Below, piece by piece: positions 5,893 through 9,100 of a stretch of 9,100 bases of DNA. Both the position numbers and the translations under genes were made by a program. Source of the stretch: an uncultured Dechloromonas sp. Its GTDB lineage: Bacteria; Pseudomonadota; Gammaproteobacteria; Burkholderiales; Rhodocyclaceae. The DNA lies in NCBI GenBank assembly GCA_946477505.1, contig CAMKYP010000125.1, positions 1-9,100 of the forward strand, given 5' to 3'. Each line of letters opens with the position of its first letter. Positions within the stretch are counted from its first letter, which is position 1. The notes below the pieces were generated by a model. The model ran no database searches, had not been told where the DNA came from, and worked only from the letters and a program-made list of their open reading frames with translations.

Positions 5893-6087
5893 ATGCCAAT
5901 TAAATCGCTCGTAGAACGCCAAGTCGATGCAGACGTGCGTTGTCGACAGTGGCTTGCCAAAGCAACGGATGCTGCCGAGGCCGGCAACAAGGCTTTGGCG
6001 GAAAAATGCGAAGACAAAGCGCGATTCTGGAATGATCGCTGGAATCTTCTTTCTGGTCGTGGTGAACGTCCGGCCCCAAAAGCTTAA
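5893..6087 (+). CDS. 64-aa charged helical protein, unknown function
   Basis: Two in-frame starts exist, ATG 5881 and ATG 5893. The ribosome site GAAAGGA (5875-5881) overlaps the first, so 5893 is preferred. The protein looks like a helical pair: SLVERQVDADVRCRQWLAKA, then AAEAGNKALAEKCEDKARFW and NDRWNLLSGRG, with two Cys and three Trp. Its leader ATCGCCAGAAAGGAT (5868-5882) nearly repeats the one before the 783 gene. The function is unknown. Confidence 0.7.
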   Translation: MPIKSLVERQVDADVRCRQWLAKATDAAEAGNKALAEKCEDKARFWNDRWNLLSGRGERPAPKA

Positions 6088-6100
6088 CTGAAAGGAAGTT

Positions 6101-6254
6101 ATGAACTCTGTCGAACAGCGTTTGGCGCGCATTGCTGATGAAAAGCGCCATGCCCGGAAAGAAACACTCATTTTTACCCTGATCCTCGCGGTCATCCTGA
6201 GTTGCATTGCGGTGTTCGCGAAGTGGCATGTCGACCGAATGAACACCATTGTGT
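6101..6254 (+). pseudogene. 5' part of a small membrane-anchored protein gene, interrupted by IS30-family element
   Basis: ATG 6101 follows AAAGGAAG (6091-6098). The first 51 residues are a charged N-terminus (MNSVEQRLARIADEKRHARK), one membrane helix (about 22-40, TLIFTLILAVILSCIAVFA) and KWHVDRMNTIV. The IS begins at 6255; as it stands the frame runs ten codons into the left IS end and stops at 6284-6286. Joining 6101-6254 to 7486-7697 (one GT copy removed) keeps the frame and gives a 121-aa protein. Its basic N-terminus predicts a cytoplasmic N-terminus and a periplasmic C-terminal domain. Function is unknown; the truncated 61-aa product may still insert in the membrane. Confidence 0.85.
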
Positions 6255-6279
6255 TGCGGATTCAACCGGTGGATGCAAC
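6255..6279 (+). repeat. Left terminal inverted repeat (IRL)
   Basis: These 25 bp read TGCGGATTCAACCGG and then TGGATGCAAC. They match the reverse complement of 7459-7483 at 24 of 25 positions (the difference is G versus A at the 15th base). Confidence 0.93.
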
Positions 6280-6315
6280 ACACTAGCAACTGCGTGAGCA
6301 GAAGGAGTGTGGCAA

Positions 6316-7476
6316 ATGAAGCAGAAGCCGCGGATCTATTATTCGGACAGCCAGAAGGCGTTAATGTGGGAACGCTGGCGCAAGGGCGACTCGCTTCAGC
6401 AGATCGCTCAGCTGTTTGATCGAAACCACTCATCGGTTCAACGAATCCTAGCTGAGACGGGTGGTATCTCCCCGGTACCACGATGTCGTTCTAAATGGGC
6501 ATTGACGGTTTCTGAACGAGAGGAAATTTCCCGAGGCTTGGTGGCGGGGTTTTCCATCCGTGCGCTCGCTGCTCAATTGAGGAGAGCGCCGTCCACAGTC
6601 AGTCGTGAAGTGAAACGCAATGGGGGCCGGGAATTTTACCGAGCGACTCAGGCCGACCAGGCAGCCTGGACTCGGGCGCGTCGTCCCAAACCTTGTAAGC
6701 TGGCTGATAACCCAGGGCTAGCGCATATAGTGGCAAACAAGCTGCAGTCGCTGTGGTCGCCCGAACAGGTTGCCGGCTGGCTCAAGCGGACTTACCCAGA
6801 CAATGCGAGTCATCAAGTGTCGCACGAGACCATCTATCGCACTCTCTATATTCAAACCCGAGGCGCTCTGAAGAAGGAGTTGCTGGCGTATTTGCGGCGA
6901 ACGCGAATCATGCGTCGCTCCCGCCATCACACACAAAAGACTGGCGACCACGGCCGAATCGTCGATGCCGTGTCAATCAGCGAACGGCCCGCCACGGCTG
7001 ATGATCGAGCAATACCGGGGCACTGGGAAGGTGATTTGCTGTGTGGCAGCAACAACAGCCAGATTGCTACTTTGGTCGAACGTCAGTCGCGCTACCTGAT
7101 GTTGGTCAAGCTCTCCGGCAAAGATACCGGGACCGTCACCAACGCCCTGATCAAAAACGCTCGCAAGTTGCCGCAGGAACTCTACAAATCGCTGACTTGG
7201 GATCGCGGCAAGGAAATGGCCGGCCACAAGCGATTCACGCTGGCGACGGATATCCAAGTCTATTTCTGCGATCCGCATCACCCTTGGCAACGCGCCACAA
7301 ACGAAAACACCAATGGACTGCTGCGCCAGTATTTCCCCAAGGGAATTGACCTGTCACCCTATTCGCAGGCGAAGCTGAGTGCCATTGCCCGGAAGTTGAA
7401 TGAGCGCCCACGCAAAACATTAAACTACGAAACACCAGCACAACGTTTTTACCAAACCGTTGCATCCATCGGTTGA
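6316..7476 (+). CDS. IS30-family transposase, 386 aa
   Basis: This DDE transposase catalyses cut and strand transfer of the element. I start at ATG 6316 because AAGGAG (6302-6307) lies 8 bases upstream; a GTG at 6307 would add three residues. Residues 26-46 (DSLQQIAQLFDRNHSSVQRIL) and about 79-101 (FSIRALAAQLRRAPSTVSREVKR) are two helix-turn-helix segments of the IS30 type that bind the ends. The catalytic triad reads D240 (GHWEGDLLCG), D296 (TWDRGKEM) and E330 (NENTNGLLRQYFPKG), with spacings typical of IS30. The TNGLLRQYFPKG(T/I)DL block is a family hallmark. The length is normal for the family and no frameshift is seen, so it is probably active. Confidence 0.96.
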   Translation: MKQKPRIYYSDSQKALMWERWRKGDSLQQIAQLFDRNHSSVQRILAETGGISPVPRCRSKWALTVSEREEISRGLVAGFSIRALAAQLRRAPSTVSREVKRNGGREFYRATQADQAAWTRARRPKPCKLADNPGLAHIVANKLQSLWSPEQVAGWLKRTYPDNASHQVSHETIYRTLYIQTRGALKKELLAYLRRTRIMRRSRHHTQKTGDHGRIVDAVSISERPATADDRAIPGHWEGDLLCGSNNSQIATLVERQSRYLMLVKLSGKDTGTVTNALIKNARKLPQELYKSLTWDRGKEMAGHKRFTLATDIQVYFCDPHHPWQRATNENTNGLLRQYFPKGIDLSPYSQAKLSAIARKLNERPRKTLNYETPAQRFYQTVASIG

Positions 7477-7483
7477 ATCCGCA
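7459..7483 (-). repeat. Right terminal inverted repeat (IRR)
   Basis: On the minus strand these 25 bp read TGCGGATTCAACCGA and then TGGATGCAAC. They include the last codons and stop codon of the transposase, so the element ends 7 bp after that stop. Confidence 0.93.
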
Positions 7484-7485
7484 GT

Positions 7486-7697
7486 CGACTGAAGACATTG
7501 GCGCGCTTCTCGGGGCCGAATTCAGCGAAGGGCTTACACAAGATACGACGACGGTGCGGACCAGTCATGGTACGTTCCGCGTTAATGGTACATTTCAGAC
7601 CGTGACAGGGCACGGCGCAGAAATCCGTACCTATGCGAACGGTGACAGTCGGCTCTGCGACCGCGTTGCTGACGCCTGCAGAACTCTCGTCAAATAG
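7486..7697 (+). pseudogene. 3' part of the IS-interrupted membrane-anchored protein gene
   Basis: The reading frame from TCG ACT GAA (7485 onward) continues the frame broken at 6254 and ends at TAG 7695-7697. It supplies about 70 residues, STEDIGALLGAEFSEG onward, including GTFRVNGTFQTVTGHGAEI, RTYANGDSRLCDRV and ADACRTLVK. This looks like a small beta-rich domain, with two Cys that could pair in the periplasm. A start at TTG 7473 inside the IS end would be needed to express it alone, and no ribosome site supports that. Function is unknown. Confidence 0.8.
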
Positions 7698-7712
7698 CTG
7701 GAAATTGAACCA

Positions 7713-7922
7713 ATGAGTCTAGCTCAAGAACTCGGAGTTACGCTAAAGGACTTGCTGCCTGCTGGGCAAGCATTTGTTCTGACGCTGCCTAACGTTGTGG
7801 CGCCATATCAGATTAGCGTGCGCCTTCATCAAGTATTAACGGCAAAGGCCAAGAGCGAAGGCGTCGAGACTGTGACTGTTTTTCGTCGCTTGATTGATGA
7901 GGTCAATGGTAAAGCTGGGTAA
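7713..7922 (+). CDS. 69-aa protein, unknown function
   Basis: ATG 7713 lies 15 bases after the preceding stop with a weak GGAAA site (7701-7705). The protein begins SLAQELGVTLKDLLPAGQAFVLTLP and continues PYQISVRLHQVLTAKAKSEG, then VETVTVFRRLIDEVNGKAG. The C-terminal 35 residues would fit a short helix-rich or ribbon-helix-helix-like unit, but this is not clear enough to assign. The gene lies downstream of the IS and may suffer polar effects from it. Confidence 0.65.
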   Translation: MSLAQELGVTLKDLLPAGQAFVLTLPNVVAPYQISVRLHQVLTAKAKSEGVETVTVFRRLIDEVNGKAG

Positions 7923-7976
7923 TCTCCGCGACAGGAAAAAGAAGTGAGCTGCTGATATCTGAAAGGAAGTTTCTAT

Positions 7977-8273
7977 ATGCCAACTACTTTCAACTTTGAC
8001 GAATGGCTCGATGCAGCTGATCCCTGCGATGCAGCAAATGTTGCCGGCCTGGTTGAGGCTGTGCGAGATGAATGCGAGTTTTCCGGATTTAAGGCAGAGC
8101 GTGCGCCCAATGGCAAACTGATCGTATCTGCGCAACGGCTGGATCTTCAGCTTGTTCTTGTCAGCAAGGATGCTGAAGAGGCATTCATCCGTTGCATCCA
8201 GGGGCGATATGTTCCCGGCGGCATGTCTGCAGAGGCCTACGCAGCCGTGAGTCATCAGATGGAGCGCGATTAG
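7977..8273 (+). CDS. 98-aa acidic protein, unknown function
   Basis: ATG 7977 is preceded by GAAAGGAAG (7961-7969). The 13-base leader CTGAAAGGAAGTT (7959-7971) is identical to that before the gene at 6101. The protein is acidic, with an N-terminal helical part (FDEWLDAADPCDAANVAGLVEAV), a central beta stretch (KLIVSAQRLDLQLVLVS) and a helical end. It has three Cys, which are not in a metal-binding pattern. No family is recognised. Confidence 0.75.
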   Translation: MPTTFNFDEWLDAADPCDAANVAGLVEAVRDECEFSGFKAERAPNGKLIVSAQRLDLQLVLVSKDAEEAFIRCIQGRYVPGGMSAEAYAAVSHQMERD

Positions 8274-8280
8274 AGCTTCT

Positions 8281-8535
8281 ATGAAACGAGAAATATTTGG
8301 CCGCAAGAGCGGTTCTAATGATCATTTCAAGCTGATGCTGTCCTCGGATGGCGCCACGGCAGGTGGAAGCTATATTGCTTCTGGCAAGCTGCGCGAGTTT
8401 GAGATTGACAACACTCGCCGGGCCGTCAAAGCCCTTCGTGATAAGGCTGTTGAGGGGTATGTCTTGTTTGAGGGTGACACGACTCGTTACGTGTTCACGC
8501 CGAGTAACGATTTTATTTATCCGGCTACCCCTTGA
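8281..8535 (+). CDS. 84-aa protein, unknown function
   Basis: ATG 8281 lies 7 bases after the previous stop without a good ribosome site, so coupling to the 7977 gene is likely. The protein alternates beta segments (DHFKLMLSSDG, GGSYIASGKLREFEI, EGYVLFEGDTTRYVFTP) with a helix (TRRAVKALRDKAVEG). Its TGA stop (8533-8535) is inside the first inverted repeat of the following intergenic region. No family is recognised. Confidence 0.7.
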   Translation: MKREIFGRKSGSNDHFKLMLSSDGATAGGSYIASGKLREFEIDNTRRAVKALRDKAVEGYVLFEGDTTRYVFTPSNDFIYPATP

Positions 8536-8544
8536 GTTCAAGGG
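8529..8544. promoter_or_regulatory. 16-bp near-palindrome at gene end, possible operator
   Basis: CCCTTGAGTTCAAGGG has perfect 7-base arms around a GT centre. The arms are too close for a stable hairpin and no T-run follows, so it reads as a protein-binding site rather than a terminator. CCCTTGAG recurs at 8581-8588 in the second repeat. Confidence 0.45.
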
Positions 8545-8576
8545 CGTAAATACCTGCCTTTCGTAGCTTCTGCTGA

Positions 8577-8610
8577 ATATCCCTTGAGAAAGAAACGTAA
8601 GGGATATAAC
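8577..8610 (+). promoter_or_regulatory. Possible promoter P3 with 9-bp inverted repeat
   Basis: ATATCCCTT (8577-8585) and AAGGGATAT (8599-8607) are perfect inverted repeats 13 bases apart. A TTGAGA (8584-8589) and TATAAC (8605-8610) overlap the two arms. Their spacing is 15 bp, shorter than ideal. It may be a repressed or activated promoter for the nucleotidyltransferase gene, with a control site different from that of P1 and P2. No T-run follows, which argues against a terminator. Confidence 0.5.
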
Positions 8611-8645
8611 CTGAGAGAGACGTAAATTACTTAGGGGGCTCGAAA

Positions 8646-9100
8646 ATGAGCAAGGCACTGTTTCAGGCGGTTTCACCCGCCCTGTCCACACTCTTTGGTT
8701 CGGTTGACGGCTATGTGAAGGCCGGTGCACCAGTATTCCGTGGATCGCCTGGCAGCATTGTTAAACGCAAGAACCAAAATAATGCCGAGTTCTACGTCCA
8801 TCGATTTTACGATGGCACCGGATCGCAACAGGAGGCCTATCTTGGTCTCGTTGGTGCGAGTGAGGAAAGGGTAGAGACCCTGCGGGCTCAGATCGAGGAA
8901 GTGAAACGCATGGCGCCGGAACTCCGGCTGCTAGTGCGCGAGGGCTTTCAGTCTGCTGACCCGAAGACTTTTGCGACGCTCGCCAGCTTGCACTTACATG
9001 GCTTGTTCGCTGCCGGCGCCACATTGATCGGTTCACATGCGTTTGGAGTTCTGATTAATCAGATGGGGATTCGGGCAGCGGCCTATGCTACCGAGGATAT
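8646..9100 (+). CDS. GSU2403-type nucleotidyltransferase-fold protein, N-terminal 151 aa (3' end outside window)
   Basis: ATG 8646 has AGGGGG (8633-8638) 7 bases upstream. Residues 1-60 form a variable start. Residues 65-100 carry YLGLVGASEERVETLRAQIEE and a helical LRLLVREGF segment. Residues 109-125 (FATLASLHLHGLFAAGA) lead into the core TLIGSHAFGVLIN (126-138), GIRAA and ATED (148-151) at the window edge. The G-S/T-H-A-F and T-x-D core is the pattern of the GSU2403-type predicted nucleotidyltransferases (NTP_transf_8, PF12281). These are Pol-beta-like folds whose substrate is not established. They have been discussed in relation to toxin-antitoxin and plasmid contexts, but a role here is inference. 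The second catalytic Asp should lie just beyond the window. Confidence 0.8.
   Translation, partial: MSKALFQAVSPALSTLFGSVDGYVKAGAPVFRGSPGSIVKRKNQNNAEFYVHRFYDGTGSQQEAYLGLVGASEERVETLRAQIEEVKRMAPELRLLVREGFQSADPKTFATLASLHLHGLFAAGATLIGSHAFGVLINQMGIRAAAYATED

Larger units (their letters stand above)
6255..7483 (+). mobile_element. Complete IS30-family insertion sequence, 1229 bp
   Basis: The ends are 25-bp inverted repeats beginning TGCGGATTCAACC on each side, with one mismatch. The element is flanked by a 2-bp direct repeat, GT at 6253-6254 and at 7484-7485, in keeping with the short target duplications of IS30. It contains one transposase gene (6316-7476) whose stop codon lies inside the right repeat. 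It looks intact and interrupts the small membrane-protein gene in the same orientation. I cannot assign an IS name without a database. Confidence 0.93.

Noticed and set aside
5596..6481. Long minus-strand open frames opposite 5596-6249 and 5900-6481
   Set aside because: They lie antisense to well-supported + strand genes and the IS end. Their composition (many Arg, Cys, His, Ser) is typical of antisense shadows, and they match no family I recognise.
7473..7697. Independent 74-aa gene starting at TTG 7473
   Set aside because: The start lies in the IS right repeat and lacks a ribosome site. The frame is explained fully as the 3' half of the interrupted gene.
8185..9036. Minus-strand open frames 8185-8730 and 8761-9036
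   Set aside because: They are antisense to the 8281 gene and to the nucleotidyltransferase gene, which has clear family motifs on the + strand.
1..9100. CRISPR array, tRNA or rRNA genes, origin iterons
   Set aside because: No regularly spaced repeats, cloverleaf sequences, ribosomal RNA sequence or iteron series was found by eye.

Overview
The window looks like backbone or accessory DNA of a proteobacterial plasmid or similar mobile element, with moderate GC of roughly half by eye. It is a dense run of very small, mostly unrecognised genes, all on the + strand, most with their own AAGGA-type ribosome binding site and many nearly touching. There are no rRNA or tRNA genes, no CRISPR array and no recognisable housekeeping gene. 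Replication, partition and transfer genes are also not visible, so 'plasmid' is an inference. It rests on the layout, the KorA-like promoter operators and the insertion sequence. The host cannot be fixed from this window.

Layout: (1) Positions 1-234 hold the end of an unrecognised gene. Its stop codon lies inside the -35 box of promoter P1 (231-258), whose 16-bp spacer is a perfect palindrome, GCGTTTATATAAACGC. (2) Positions 293-4722 hold a probable P1 operon of about eleven genes. In order: a small repeat-containing gene broken by a +1 frameshift; proteins of 100, 58, 84 and 103 aa; a two-helix membrane protein; a 133-aa protein; a 332-aa zinc-ribbon/YkgJ-type cysteine-cluster protein; a 51-aa basic protein; a 185-aa 'MGEAKRRG' protein; and a protein with a CheD-like Thr-Cys-His deamidase signature. 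(3) That last gene's stop codon again lies inside a -35 box, that of promoter P2 (4719-4746), which carries the same palindrome core. P2 starts a second group: a 62-aa acidic protein, a 126-aa protein with a winged-helix-like C-terminus, a 119-aa membrane protein, a 64-aa helical protein and a small membrane-anchored protein. (4) That membrane-anchored gene is cut by a complete IS30-family insertion sequence (6255-7483) with 25-bp terminal inverted repeats (one mismatch) and a 2-bp GT target duplication. Removing the IS and one GT restores an uninterrupted 121-aa frame. (5) After the IS come three more small unknown genes, then a 110-bp intergenic region with two inverted repeats and a possible promoter, then the start of a GSU2403-type nucleotidyltransferase-fold protein that runs off the end.

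Together, the two near-identical promoter/operators suggest that one repressor, not encoded here, controls both gene groups. The repressor would be analogous to KorA of IncP plasmids, whose operator has the same GTTTA/TAAAC arms. The best candidates for something undescribed are this twin-operator small-gene regulon and its CheD-like protein. The IS insertion and the frameshift show that some of these genes are currently broken in this copy.
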